Part shown: piece by piece, positions 26,867 through 35,776 of the stretch
Layout of the letters: each line of letters begins with the position of its first letter
Numbering within the stretch: the first letter of the stretch is position 1
DNA from: Cognaticolwellia mytili
GTDB taxonomy: Bacteria; Pseudomonadota; Gammaproteobacteria; Enterobacterales; Alteromonadaceae
NCBI RefSeq assembly: GCF_002104475.1
Contig: NZ_NBOF01000003.1
Coordinates: forward strand, 62,001-126,000
Direction: 5' to 3'
Length of the DNA stretch: 64,000 bases
Made by a program: the position numbers and the translations under genes
The notes under the pieces: model-generated
Databases searched by the model: none
Told to the model about the DNA's origin: nothing
What the model saw: only the letters and a program-made list of their open reading frames with translations

Positions 26867-29143
26867 ATGACAAAATTTACCGCCTCTCTTATCGCACTAG
26901 CAGTATCAAGTACTTTTGCTACTCAGGCAGCAGACAACCGATATATCATTCATGTAGATAACAACAATAAAAGTGGCATCTCGGCATTAGCTAAACAACT
27001 TGGCGGTAAAATTAAACTCGATGCCGATGGTTTTATCTCGGCAACATTTAAAGATAAAGACTTAACTGCCGTTAAAACATTAATGAGAAATCCGACTAAA
27101 TCATTAAAATTACGAGGCATTGCGAATGCTTCAACTACAATGACAAATGCGGCTTTTACTCGTATAGAAATAGATGAGCGTCGTTATCCTTTACTTGAAT
27201 CTAGTTATAGTGATGGTGCAGGTGATCCTCGACTTCAACAGATAACTCCTTATTCAATTAAGCAATCACAAGCCGATCAAGTTAACTTTAATGCTAATGC
27301 AGGCATGAAAGTATGTGTCATTGATTCTGGTTTAGACGCAACTAACCCTGACTTTGTTTGGGCTAATATCACAGGTGATAACGATTCTGGTACAGGTAAT
27401 TGGAATGAAAATGGCGGGCCGCATGGTACGCATGTTGCGGGTACTATTGGGGCAGCAGATAATAATATTGGTGTGGTAGGTATGGCACCTGGCGTTGATA
27501 TGCACATTATTAAGGTATTTAATGATGATGGTTGGGGTTATTCATCTGATTTGGCCTTTGCCGCTCAAAAATGTACTGCTGCTGGTGCTAACATTATCAC
27601 CATGAGTTTAGGAGGTGGTGGTGCTAATGCTACTGAAGAAAATGCTTTTGATGCTTTCACTGCTGCTGGTGGCTTAGTTGTAGCCGCCGCAGGTAATGAT
27701 GGTGATGCAACTCGTTCATATCCGGCAGGTTATGAGTCTGTAATGATGATTGGTGGTAACAGCAAAGATAATGGTCGGTATGAAGCTTCTCAATTCCCTA
27801 GCTGTTCAGCAACAAAAGATAACTGTGTTGAAGTCACTGCGGGCGGTTTAGATGTGCTATCAACTTACCCAGAAGACATGGCATCTGTTACGGAAATGAG
27901 TGTAGATGGACAAAGTTATGTATCTGCTGCGTTAGAAAACTTCGGTACTGTCACAGGTTCTATTTATTATATGGGGACAGCAGAAGCCACTGATAGCGCT
28001 GCTAACGGCAACATCTGTATTATCGACCGTGGTAATATCTCTTTTCACGACAAAGTACAAAACTGTGAAAATTCGGGTGGCATTGGCGCTATCATAGTCA
28101 ATAACGAAGCGGGTTTATTATCTAGTGCAACCTTAGGTGATACCAATGCGACGACAATTCCGGCTGTAGGCGCAGCATTAGAAGATAAAAATGTATTCTT
28201 GGCTGCAACAACAGCGACTATCGATATGAGCAGAAGCAGTTACGGATATATGAGTGGTACTTCAATGGCAACACCTGGTGTAGCGGGTGTTGCTGCACTA
28301 GTATGGTCAAACTATTCTGGCTGTACCGGCACTGAGATTCGTGAAGTATTAAAAACAACAGCTGCCGATTTAGGTGCTGCTGGTCATGATGTTTATTACG
28401 GCAATGGTGTAGTGCAAGCCAAAGACGCTGTTGATTATTTAGCAATTAACGGCTGTGGTGTTGTAATACCACCGGTTACTGCTAATGAATTAGCGAATAA
28501 TGAAGCAAAAACATCGCTTACTGCAGACAAAGGTAATGATCTTACTTTTACCTTTGAAGTACCAGCAGGTGCAAGTGATTTGACCTTTAATAGCTCAGGT
28601 GGTAGGGGAGATGCGGATCTTTACATTAACTTTGCAGCAGCAGCAAGCAGTAGTAATAATGTCTGTAAATCTGAAAAAAATCGTAGCACAGAAAGTTGTA
28701 GCATTAGTAGCGCTCAAGAGGGAACTTACCATGTAACATTATCTGCCTATAGTAATTTCAGCGGAGTGAGTTTAGTAGCAAGCTACACTGAAGCAAGCAC
28801 AGGTACTGATAGTTATAGCAACGACACTGTCTCTGCAATAAGTGACCATAATACTACAAGCAGTTCAATTGATGTAAACGACAGCGGTTCAAGTGCAGTT
28901 GCTAGCATTGATGTTGATATTACTCATACCTATAGCGGTGATTTGTTACTAACATTGGTTTCACCGAGTGGTACGGAACAGGTATTACGTAGTTATACTG
29001 GCTCCGGAACAAACGATGTTAAAGAAAGCTATGATGTAACTGGTTTTGCTAGTAATGAACGTAATGGCAACTGGACACTAAAAGTTTATGATAATGGCAC
29101 CGCAGATACTGGTACTCTGAATGCATGGACCATTAACTTTTAA
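26867..29143 (+). CDS. Secreted subtilisin-like serine protease (S8) with PA, PPC and P domains
   Basis: Extracellular protease of 758 residues. A signal peptide ends near FATQAADN, followed by an inhibitor-like propeptide (YIIHVDNNNKSGISALAKQ). The S8 triad is Asp in CVIDSGLD, His in GPHGTHVAGT and Ser in GTSMATPGVAGVAALVW. A protease-associated insert (NICIIDRGNISFHDKVQNC) lies between His and Ser. After the catalytic domain come a pre-peptidase C-terminal domain (FEVPAGASDLTF, GDADLYI) and a proprotein-convertase P domain (ITHTYSGDLLLTLVSPSGT, GNWTLKVYDNGTADTGTLN). GGAG is 11 nt before the ATG. A terminator follows. It sits between an intact and a decayed transposase copy. Confidence 0.95.
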   Translation: MTKFTASLIALAVSSTFATQAADNRYIIHVDNNNKSGISALAKQLGGKIKLDADGFISATFKDKDLTAVKTLMRNPTKSLKLRGIANASTTMTNAAFTRIEIDERRYPLLESSYSDGAGDPRLQQITPYSIKQSQADQVNFNANAGMKVCVIDSGLDATNPDFVWANITGDNDSGTGNWNENGGPHGTHVAGTIGAADNNIGVVGMAPGVDMHIIKVFNDDGWGYSSDLAFAAQKCTAAGANIITMSLGGGGANATEENAFDAFTAAGGLVVAAAGNDGDATRSYPAGYESVMMIGGNSKDNGRYEASQFPSCSATKDNCVEVTAGGLDVLSTYPEDMASVTEMSVDGQSYVSAALENFGTVTGSIYYMGTAEATDSAANGNICIIDRGNISFHDKVQNCENSGGIGAIIVNNEAGLLSSATLGDTNATTIPAVGAALEDKNVFLAATTATIDMSRSSYGYMSGTSMATPGVAGVAALVWSNYSGCTGTEIREVLKTTAADLGAAGHDVYYGNGVVQAKDAVDYLAINGCGVVIPPVTANELANNEAKTSLTADKGNDLTFTFEVPAGASDLTFNSSGGRGDADLYINFAAAASSSNNVCKSEKNRSTESCSISSAQEGTYHVTLSAYSNFSGVSLVASYTEASTGTDSYSNDTVSAISDHNTTSSSIDVNDSGSSAVASIDVDITHTYSGDLLLTLVSPSGTEQVLRSYTGSGTNDVKESYDVTGFASNERNGNWTLKVYDNGTADTGTLNAWTINF

Positions 29144-29196
29144 GTAAGTTTAGGTAAATTTAAGCTGTAATTGTTTCAGAAGAAATAATTATTATT

Positions 29197-29236
29197 AAGC
29201 CACTATTAGATCTCATCTGCTAGTGGCTTTTTATTT
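29197..29236 (+). terminator. Rho-independent terminator of the S8 protease gene
   Basis: AAGCCACTA and TAGTGGCTT form a 9-bp stem followed by a T-rich tract. Confidence 0.9.
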
Positions 29237-29392
29237 TCAAATAGAATAGACACCGTCATCACAAGTATTGGTTGTCATTTTCTCATGACAATATTTTATT
29301 TTCAGTTCCATTAAAAATTCATAAAGCACTCACTATAATAACTGAACAATTCCAGTCTTTGCTACCAAGCTACTTTGTCTCGGGTGAGTTAG

Positions 29393-29652
29393 GGTAGCCT
29401 CAAGGAAACAGCAAACCAGTTTAGCTGATATGTATTATTGTCGTGTAATTAATTGTTTTCTAACAGGAAAGATGGGTTGCCAGCCAAGGCTGTGAATACC
29501 GTCGAGGCTGGAGCGAAAATAAACTGCATACTATTATACAAGTCTTTCCATTGCTATTTGTGCCGATGCGGTGATGCACAATCATTACCATACAGTGCTA
29601 TTTATTGATGAAGCTAAGGCGAAGCAATGGATTATGTAAGAAGTGCTTGAAT
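29393..29652 (+). pseudogene. Decayed fragment of the RayT-type transposase
   Basis: Nucleotide homology to the start of the gene at 25143 is plain: AAACAGCAAACCAGTTTAGC matches the coding start, GAATACCGTCGAGGCTGG matches GAACACCGTCGAGGCTGG, and TGCCGATGCGGTGATG, AATCATTACCAT and GCGAAGCAATGG follow in order. The start codon is lost (GTAGCC for ATGGCA), and internal deletions, frameshifts and a TAA after the last block disrupt it. Only about the first 100 codons remain. The upstream flank (TTCCAGTCTTTGC) is also shared. Confidence 0.85.
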
Positions 29653-29890
29653 CTACCTAGGCCTGACTGATTCCAATTTAATTTATTATTATAATTATTA
29701 AATGTTTTTTACATCTGTTTAACGTGCCTTAATTAATTACTAAATAATGAATAAATGTGTCGAATAATTTTACAGGTGAGCCATCGCTGAATTTCTCTTG
29801 TAGTTCACTTTACTGATCTTTAAAAGTAATTTTCGTTTGGTGTAACTTTTGCTTTACAGAACGTAACAAGTCAATACAAGGATTACACGG

Positions 29891-30724
29891 ATGCGTAATG
29901 TAATAAGATTTTGTTCTATTCTATGTGTGTTGGGGTTTATTACTCCAACTGCCACAGCAAGCTTGATCAATCCTGATATTTCTGTTGAAGGTAATGTTAC
30001 TTTTGATATAAATCCTATTTCTGGTTCTCTACCTGCAACAGGTAATGCTAGTCAAAGCGCTGATATTAGTAAGATTATTGGCTCCACCGCGACCATAAGC
30101 ACAGTTAATAATGTTACACCTAGTGGTGCGAACCCGTTTGGTGGTGGATTTACTGACTATGGCGATGGTTTGGGCATAGATGCGTCTGCTCTCTCTACGT
30201 TAGGCATTGGCAATGTACGTGATTTTATTTTTGATTTTGACTTTTCGCTAAGTAACAATTCAGCAACGGATTTTTATAAAATCTATTTTGAGTTAGTTTT
30301 TTCAAACTCAGTAAATGCAAATGGCGCAGATGCTTTTGTTGATTCTGAAATTAACCTTTTTGATAGCGCTTCTAATGAAATTTTCTTTTCTGACTTAACT
30401 TCAGATACAGCTAATGGCGATGAAAAAAATGGTGCTTTTCTGGCTAGTGCTGGGGCGTCATTAACTGATAGTGGCACCTTTCTTTTTGATTTCACTCTAG
30501 CTGCAGGAGCGACAAATAGTTTTTCCGCACTTTTAAAAATGGATGGTGGAGGCTTTACAAGTGATGCACTTTTTTCAGCTAGCAGCAGTGCTTTTATACG
30601 TGTTGTTGGAGCTGATAACCTAACGAACTCTCCGACGCCAACGCCAGTACCTGAGCCGAGTACTTTGATTTTATTTGCTGCTGTTATTGGGCTATTAAAA
30701 ATAAAACGTAAAGTTATTAATTAA
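29891..30724 (+). CDS. PEP-CTERM sorting-domain secreted protein
   Basis: Exported 277-residue protein. A signal peptide ends near TATAS, the body is rich in Asp, Ser and Asn and looks like a beta-sandwich (choice-of-anchor type), and the C terminus has a TPTPVPEPST motif, a hydrophobic helix and KIKRKVIN, the exosortase-recognised tail. Function unknown; probably a surface or matrix protein. It is first in a four-gene run with 21 nt to the next gene. Confidence 0.85.
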   Translation: MRNVIRFCSILCVLGFITPTATASLINPDISVEGNVTFDINPISGSLPATGNASQSADISKIIGSTATISTVNNVTPSGANPFGGGFTDYGDGLGIDASALSTLGIGNVRDFIFDFDFSLSNNSATDFYKIYFELVFSNSVNANGADAFVDSEINLFDSASNEIFFSDLTSDTANGDEKNGAFLASAGASLTDSGTFLFDFTLAAGATNSFSALLKMDGGGFTSDALFSASSSAFIRVVGADNLTNSPTPTPVPEPSTLILFAAVIGLLKIKRKVIN

Positions 30725-30745
30725 ATTTTTGTTAAGGATAATAAA

Positions 30746-31453
30746 ATGAATATTTTGAAAATAATAAAGCTGACATGTGCTTTGAGCGTAAGTATTGCTG
30801 CCATAATACTACCTACTAAATCTTTTGCTTGTTCATCTCAGCCTTTTATTGGTGGTATGTGTGCCTTTGGAGGGAATTTTGCTATTCGAAGTTGGGCTAA
30901 GGCAGAAGGACAATTATTGTCTATTTCTAGTAATACAGCATTGTTTTCAATACTTGGTACAACTTATGGTGGTGATGGTCGTACATCTTTCGGTTTACCA
31001 GACCTTCGTGGTCGATCTCCGATAGGCCAAGGTAATGGACCTGGTTTGAGCAGTTACCGTTTGGGACAAAGGGGCGGCGCTGAAACACATACCTTAAATA
31101 TTGCGCAGATGCCCGTGCATGGTCATTCCGCAGCAACAACAACCACGAATACAGTTGATACGAGTGCAACAACTATAGCATTGCGAGCATTAGCAGGGAG
31201 AAGTACAACTACAGATCCAACTAATGCTGTACTAGCTAATAGCCCTAGTCGCGAGAATATATATAGTGCCGGTGCGCCTACTGTAGATATGAGTATTAAT
31301 GCTATTGAGATGAATTTGAGTGTGGTGGTCAATTCGACATCCAATACTGTTATTAGTAATGCTGGCGGTAACCAAGCATTTAATATTAGAGGTCCTTACT
31401 TATCATTAACGTGGCTTATTGCACTTCAAGGTATCTTTCCTTCGCGTAGTTAA
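30746..31453 (+). CDS. Exported phage tail-collar domain protein (microcystin-dependent-protein-like)
   Basis: The protein (235 residues) begins with a signal peptide ending near KSFACSS, followed by a tail-collar domain: PFIGGMCAFGGNFAIRSWAKAEGQ, then ILGTTYGGDGRTSFGLPDLRGRSPIG, GQRGGAETHTL and MPVHGHSA. Such proteins outside phages are known as microcystin-dependent-like (Mdp) proteins, of unclear role. No other phage genes are present. AAGGAT precedes the ATG; its stop overlaps the next start (TAATG). An exported trimeric fibre or adhesin is plausible. Confidence 0.85.
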   Translation: MNILKIIKLTCALSVSIAAIILPTKSFACSSQPFIGGMCAFGGNFAIRSWAKAEGQLLSISSNTALFSILGTTYGGDGRTSFGLPDLRGRSPIGQGNGPGLSSYRLGQRGGAETHTLNIAQMPVHGHSAATTTTNTVDTSATTIALRALAGRSTTTDPTNAVLANSPSRENIYSAGAPTVDMSINAIEMNLSVVVNSTSNTVISNAGGNQAFNIRGPYLSLTWLIALQGIFPSRS

Positions 31454-32448
31454 TGATGACTCACCAAATGAAATATAAAATGACACAAGGCCGATTATTT
31501 ATCGGTCTTAATCTTTTCTTTCTCCTTATCTCTTTTAAATCATTGGTATTTGCAAATAATGTTGACGATTGGGCTGGGCCATTAGAAAACGCTCATAAGC
31601 TTTTAGCGAAACAACAATATAGTGATGCATTAATTGCTTTTAAAGAGCAGGCTAATTTAGGCAATGGCCTCGCAGAATTTAATGTTGCCCTTATTTATGA
31701 TTTAGGTTGGGGGATAAAACCCATTAGATCTACTGCTTGTCAATGGTATCGAAAAGCAGCCAAAAGTAATATGCCTGCTGCAATGCAAGCATTAGGCCAT
31801 TGTTTTATCGAAGGGCAAGGCGTTAAACAGAACAAAAAACATGGTTATAAATGGTTTCTAAATGCATTTGAACATGGGATTGCGGACGGTGGCTGTCATG
31901 CTGGGACTTTATTACTGATAGGGGATGGTATCGAAGCAGACGTAGAAACCGGAAAAAATTTGTGTATTAAATCTGCACAGCAAGGTTCTATCTTTGCACA
32001 AAGCCAATTAGCTCATTGGTATTTTCATGGTCAATATTTCCCACAAGATTATCAACAATCTTTTACTTGGTTACAGGCTGCTGCTAGTGCTAAATCTCCT
32101 GATTCAGCGTATTTGTTGGCAACTTTCTATGATCAGGGGATTGGTATGAATGTAGATGAAAAGCAGGCGTTATATTGGTACGAAATAGCCGCGCTAGGGA
32201 AATATCAACAAGCTTATCTACCAACAGCGCTGCTGTATTGGAAGACGTTTACTGAAGCTGATAGCAACAACAAAGAGAAAGTTTTAGCTAAAAGTTATTT
32301 ATGGGCAAAGACATTGTTAATATCTTCAAGTAGCAGTGCTGAAAAGGATATTGCTAAAAAATTATTAACCCATGTGCTGCAAGAAATACCGACTACTTGG
32401 CTTGAAAACTTAGATGAAAAAGTGGCAAACCACTTAGCAGTGCTTTAG
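31453..32448 (+). CDS. Exported Sel1-repeat (TPR-like) protein
   Basis: 331 residues with an N-terminal hydrophobic signal segment ending near LVFANNVDD. The body has about six Sel1-like repeats (for example ACQWYRKAAKSNMPAAMQALG, YKWFLNAFEHGIADGG, SFTWLQAAASAKSPDSAYLLA, ALYWYEIAALGKYQQAYLPTA). Such repeats form protein-binding solenoids. Its ATG overlaps the stop of the tail-collar gene, so translation is coupled. Likely a periplasmic partner of the two exported proteins before it; the role is unknown. Confidence 0.85.
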   Translation: MMTHQMKYKMTQGRLFIGLNLFFLLISFKSLVFANNVDDWAGPLENAHKLLAKQQYSDALIAFKEQANLGNGLAEFNVALIYDLGWGIKPIRSTACQWYRKAAKSNMPAAMQALGHCFIEGQGVKQNKKHGYKWFLNAFEHGIADGGCHAGTLLLIGDGIEADVETGKNLCIKSAQQGSIFAQSQLAHWYFHGQYFPQDYQQSFTWLQAAASAKSPDSAYLLATFYDQGIGMNVDEKQALYWYEIAALGKYQQAYLPTALLYWKTFTEADSNNKEKVLAKSYLWAKTLLISSSSSAEKDIAKKLLTHVLQEIPTTWLENLDEKVANHLAVL

Positions 32449-32478
32449 CACTTTTAAAGTGATAAAAGAGGATGGTTA

Positions 32479-33465
32479 ATGTCAAAAATTAAGAGAAATT
32501 TTATACTTTGGCTTCCTTTTTTGGTTATTTTTATGTTGAGTTATAACGTTTATAAGTCTTCAAGTACGACAGTTGTTGCGGTTAGTACTAACTTTATTGC
32601 AATGGTGGATAAAAATACACTAGCTGCAGATACCGCTTTTGCATTAGAGGGAGGTAATGTAAAAAAATTAGTCATTGAGCCATTTTTAGTTGGAAATTTA
32701 GTTGATAATTACAATTATAGTCAACTCGAAAAAATGGTTTATTCTGGCAATTTTGAATCACAATTATTAGCAATAAAATATTTACCCTTGCATAGTATAT
32801 CGTCTATGCCTCTTTTGTTTTATTTGGTGAATGCGAATACAGATATTCAACTGAAAGAAGCTGCAATTCTTGCTTTATTAAGTCTCGATGAGGACGATAT
32901 TGAAAACATTATTGCTTCACTATCAGTTCATCAAGAGTTAATGCCACTACTTTCAGGTTTAGGAATTGTTCATAAGCCAAGTTCAAACTATGTATCACCT
33001 TATCAAAATAGCCCTTTATTAACCGATAACCCTCAATATTATGATGTTTTTCAGCAGTTAAAATCTGCTAATGATGATGAACGAAGGCTGGGAGTTTATA
33101 GTGCTAAATTACTAGATCATGATAGCAGCAAAGAGGTTCTAACTGAGATTTTAAAGCATGATGGAGCTGAAATAATTAGGGGCGAAGTGTATTTAAGTGT
33201 AGTTGCGCGCTTTCCAGAAAATATTAAGCAATGGGCAGAATTAGCGTTGGAAGATGAGTCTTACATTATTAATTTTTACGGGCTGGAAATAATTGAGAAT
33301 AACCTTGAACACATAAATAATTTTATTCCCCTGCTAGCGCGAATGATGTACTCCCGAAAACCTGCAGCAATAAAAGAAAAAGTAGCGAGCTTGCTGTTAG
33401 GTAATTATTTACTTATTGAGGATGAAGCTATTCATCAGCTAGTTAACCTTAGTACTGAATCATGA
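32479..33465 (+). CDS. Membrane-anchored HEAT-like repeat protein, unknown function
   Basis: 328 residues. One N-terminal hydrophobic helix (LWLPFLVIFMLSYNVY) without a clear cleavage site suggests a signal anchor, with the rest in the periplasm. The body is helical with HEAT-like units (QLKEAAILALLSLDEDD, DDERRLGVYSAKLLDHD, EIIRGEVYLSVVARFPE). No enzyme motif is seen. It follows the Sel1 gene by 30 nt with GAGGATGG before the ATG and ends the cluster. Confidence 0.7.
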   Translation: MSKIKRNFILWLPFLVIFMLSYNVYKSSSTTVVAVSTNFIAMVDKNTLAADTAFALEGGNVKKLVIEPFLVGNLVDNYNYSQLEKMVYSGNFESQLLAIKYLPLHSISSMPLLFYLVNANTDIQLKEAAILALLSLDEDDIENIIASLSVHQELMPLLSGLGIVHKPSSNYVSPYQNSPLLTDNPQYYDVFQQLKSANDDERRLGVYSAKLLDHDSSKEVLTEILKHDGAEIIRGEVYLSVVARFPENIKQWAELALEDESYIINFYGLEIIENNLEHINNFIPLLARMMYSRKPAAIKEKVASLLLGNYLLIEDEAIHQLVNLSTES

Positions 33466-33529
33466 GTGTTTGATATTTTAATTAATCAATAGCTTAGTTA
33501 AAAACTAAGCTGAAAGTCATCTAAATAAC

Positions 33530-34378
33530 CTAGAGTTTTGTCCTTACAGTATAAAGCTCAGGAAAGAAGCTGATATCTAGCGCCTTTTTAAGAAAATCTA
33601 CGCCCGATGAACCGCCTGTGCCCATTTTGTTACCAATAATTCTCATCACGGTAGACATATGTTTGAAACGCCATTGCTGAATAGTATCTTCAATATCGAC
33701 TAGTTTTTCTGCTAGCTCATAGTATTCAAAATATTGCTCTGGATTTTGGTAAATCGTTAGCCAAGCGTTAACTACTGAGTCATTACTTTGATACGGCAGA
33801 GTAACGTCTCGGTTGAGCGCGCCGGCATCGATATTTAAGCCTTTATTATGCAGTGCAGTAATTACTTCATCGTACAAGCTGGGTTGTTCAAGTATGGTTT
33901 TCAATTCGCTATGAACCGTAGGATTACTTTCATGAACTTTGAGTAATGAAGCATTTTTGTTACCTAGTAAGAACTCAATTTTGCGATAACCAAAGGATTG
34001 AAACCCCGATGAGTGACCCAGATCATCACGAAACTTAAGGTAGTCAACTGGCGTAAGTGTCGACAGAATATCCCAAGACTGGGTCAGTTGTCTGATGATT
34101 TGCTTCATGCGCGATATAACTTTAAAAGCGTTGCCAAAATCGCCGTCTTTAACATAACGCATAGCTGCGCTAAGTTCATGACCGGCAAGCTTTAACCATA
34201 GCTCACTGGCTTGATGTATGATGACAAACAGCATTTCATCGTGTTGATCACTTTGTAGATGCTGTGCCGATAATATTTTCTCAAGACATAAGTAATCGCC
34301 ATAAGACATATCTTCTTTAAAGTCCGTGTGAATAGAGTCTTCTATTGCACGGTAATTTGTCTGGTGTGGGCAGCTCAT
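33530..34378 (-). CDS. kynA: Tryptophan 2,3-dioxygenase
   Basis: Haem enzyme that opens the indole ring of tryptophan to give N-formylkynurenine, the first step of the pathway. Family motifs are MSYGDYLCLEKIL, FVIIHQASELWLKL, the substrate and haem region GHSSGFQSFGYRKIEFLLG, and a late GTGGSSGVDFLKKAL. The ATG at 34378 overlaps the KMO stop (ATGA), giving 282 residues; the upstream 66 codons of the longer frame read through KMO and are not family-like. It is the last gene of the operon. Confidence 0.95.
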   Translation of the reverse strand: MSCPHQTNYRAIEDSIHTDFKEDMSYGDYLCLEKILSAQHLQSDQHDEMLFVIIHQASELWLKLAGHELSAAMRYVKDGDFGNAFKVISRMKQIIRQLTQSWDILSTLTPVDYLKFRDDLGHSSGFQSFGYRKIEFLLGNKNASLLKVHESNPTVHSELKTILEQPSLYDEVITALHNKGLNIDAGALNRDVTLPYQSNDSVVNAWLTIYQNPEQYFEYYELAEKLVDIEDTIQQWRFKHMSTVMRIIGNKMGTGGSSGVDFLKKALDISFFPELYTVRTKL

Positions 34379-35775
34379 GTGTTTTTTACCCCCAAATCTT
34401 GGTTGATGGTTAACTCGTGCAAATGCTGATAAATATCTTCGTCTTGCCAGCGCTCTGCTATGTTCGGTAGCGCCATGATTTCGCGCATAATGTCTTTTTG
34501 TATATCGCCTATGCGCAGTGCTTCGCTGTAGGGCGTATGTGGTGAGAATGTTACCATAGAGTATAAAGGCAGCCATAGTTTCGGGTAGCGTTGATGAAAA
34601 TTAGCTTCAATTTTTTTACACAGTTGAAAATCAGCATTGCCTGATAAGTCACTCATTTCAATAAAGTTACGCTTAGCAAGTTCAATAATAGCATCACCAT
34701 TAGGTTTACGTTGCAGCTGATATTGAGACAGTATTTCAGACCAGTCTTGGTGACTTTGCTTGTGATTTTCCTTATGAAGAGAAATCAGTTCGTTTAGCAC
34801 TCGACAATCTTCAAAACCGCTATTCATGCCTTGACCGTAAAACGGCACCATGGCGTGTGCTGCATCACCTATCAAAGCTACATTGTTATTAACCACCCAA
34901 GGGTAAATATGCACTAACGACAAAGGTGAAGCTTTTCGTTTGATAAACTCATCAACAGGGTTGTCGATTAAAGCTAAAGCATCGCTAAAGTAAGTTTGAA
35001 AAAAATCGGCTACGTCATCACGTTTTTGCAAAGCATCAAAGGAGATTTCGCCCTCTTGATTCATAAACAATGTACAAGTGAAGCTACCGTCTGGGTTAGG
35101 TAAAGCGATTAACATAAAGTCTTTACGTGGCCAGATGTGCAGCGCTTCTTTTTCCAGCTGATGACTATGGTCAGCGCCCGCGGGAATATTGAGCTCGATA
35201 TAGCTTTGCGGCATATATTCAAGGCTGTAGCTTATACGCTTGCGAGGAATTTCTTGCATTTTTCTGCGTACTTTGGAAAACGCGCCATCTGCACCAAAAA
35301 GTAGGTCGCTACTGTGTATTACTTGCCCTGCTTCGGTATTGAAGGTTAGCGTGGTGCTATCAAAATCAACGTCAGTAAGGTGGTGATTAAAGTGTAATGA
35401 TGCACTTGGTTCTTGCTCGGCTAGTGAAACCAACTGTTCATTTATTTTAGAACGTGACACTGACCAAATTGCTTGGTTTTCTTTACCATAAGCTTGCCTA
35501 GTTAAGTTGCCTTCAAGGTCATGCATAACGCGGTGATACATAGGGATGGCTTCACGTTTTACTTCCTCAGCAATTCCTACGGCTTCAAGTGCTAACCAAC
35601 CGCGGTCTGATAATGCGATGTTGATAGATTTACCTTGATAAATATCGCTGCGGCGCGAATCATCGCGTGACTCAAATAGGTCAACTTTATAGCCTTGTCT
35701 TGCCAACATAACCGTGAGCAGGGCGCCAACAGGGCCAGCTCCGGCAATAGTGATTGTTTTAGTTGATTGAGTCAT
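34375..35775 (-). CDS. kmo: Kynurenine 3-monooxygenase
   Basis: FAD/NADPH hydroxylase converting kynurenine to 3-hydroxykynurenine. The N-terminal dinucleotide fold is ITIAGAGPVGALLTVMLARQ; the second FAD motif is LIGDAAHAMVPFYGQGMN; FGADGAFSKVRR is also present. The ATG at 35775 has GGAG 6 nt upstream and gives 466 residues, as expected; the longer frame starts inside kynU and was rejected. It is coupled to tryptophan dioxygenase by a 4-nt overlap. Confidence 0.96.
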   Translation of the reverse strand: MTQSTKTITIAGAGPVGALLTVMLARQGYKVDLFESRDDSRRSDIYQGKSINIALSDRGWLALEAVGIAEEVKREAIPMYHRVMHDLEGNLTRQAYGKENQAIWSVSRSKINEQLVSLAEQEPSASLHFNHHLTDVDFDSTTLTFNTEAGQVIHSSDLLFGADGAFSKVRRKMQEIPRKRISYSLEYMPQSYIELNIPAGADHSHQLEKEALHIWPRKDFMLIALPNPDGSFTCTLFMNQEGEISFDALQKRDDVADFFQTYFSDALALIDNPVDEFIKRKASPLSLVHIYPWVVNNNVALIGDAAHAMVPFYGQGMNSGFEDCRVLNELISLHKENHKQSHQDWSEILSQYQLQRKPNGDAIIELAKRNFIEMSDLSGNADFQLCKKIEANFHQRYPKLWLPLYSMVTFSPHTPYSEALRIGDIQKDIMREIMALPNIAERWQDEDIYQHLHELTINQDLGVKNT

Positions 35776-35776
35776 G

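Larger units (their letters stand above)
29144..29890 (+). other. 747-nt intergenic region: terminator, transposase relic, promoter
   Basis: It holds the protease terminator (29197-29236), homology to the RayT element beginning near 29335 and running through the broken gene to 29652, then about 240 nt of AT-rich sequence that should contain the promoter of the PEP-CTERM operon. Confidence 0.5.

Noticed and set aside
30746-31453. Tail-collar gene as part of a prophage
   Set aside because: No other phage structural, replication or integrase genes are nearby, and the protein has a signal peptide.
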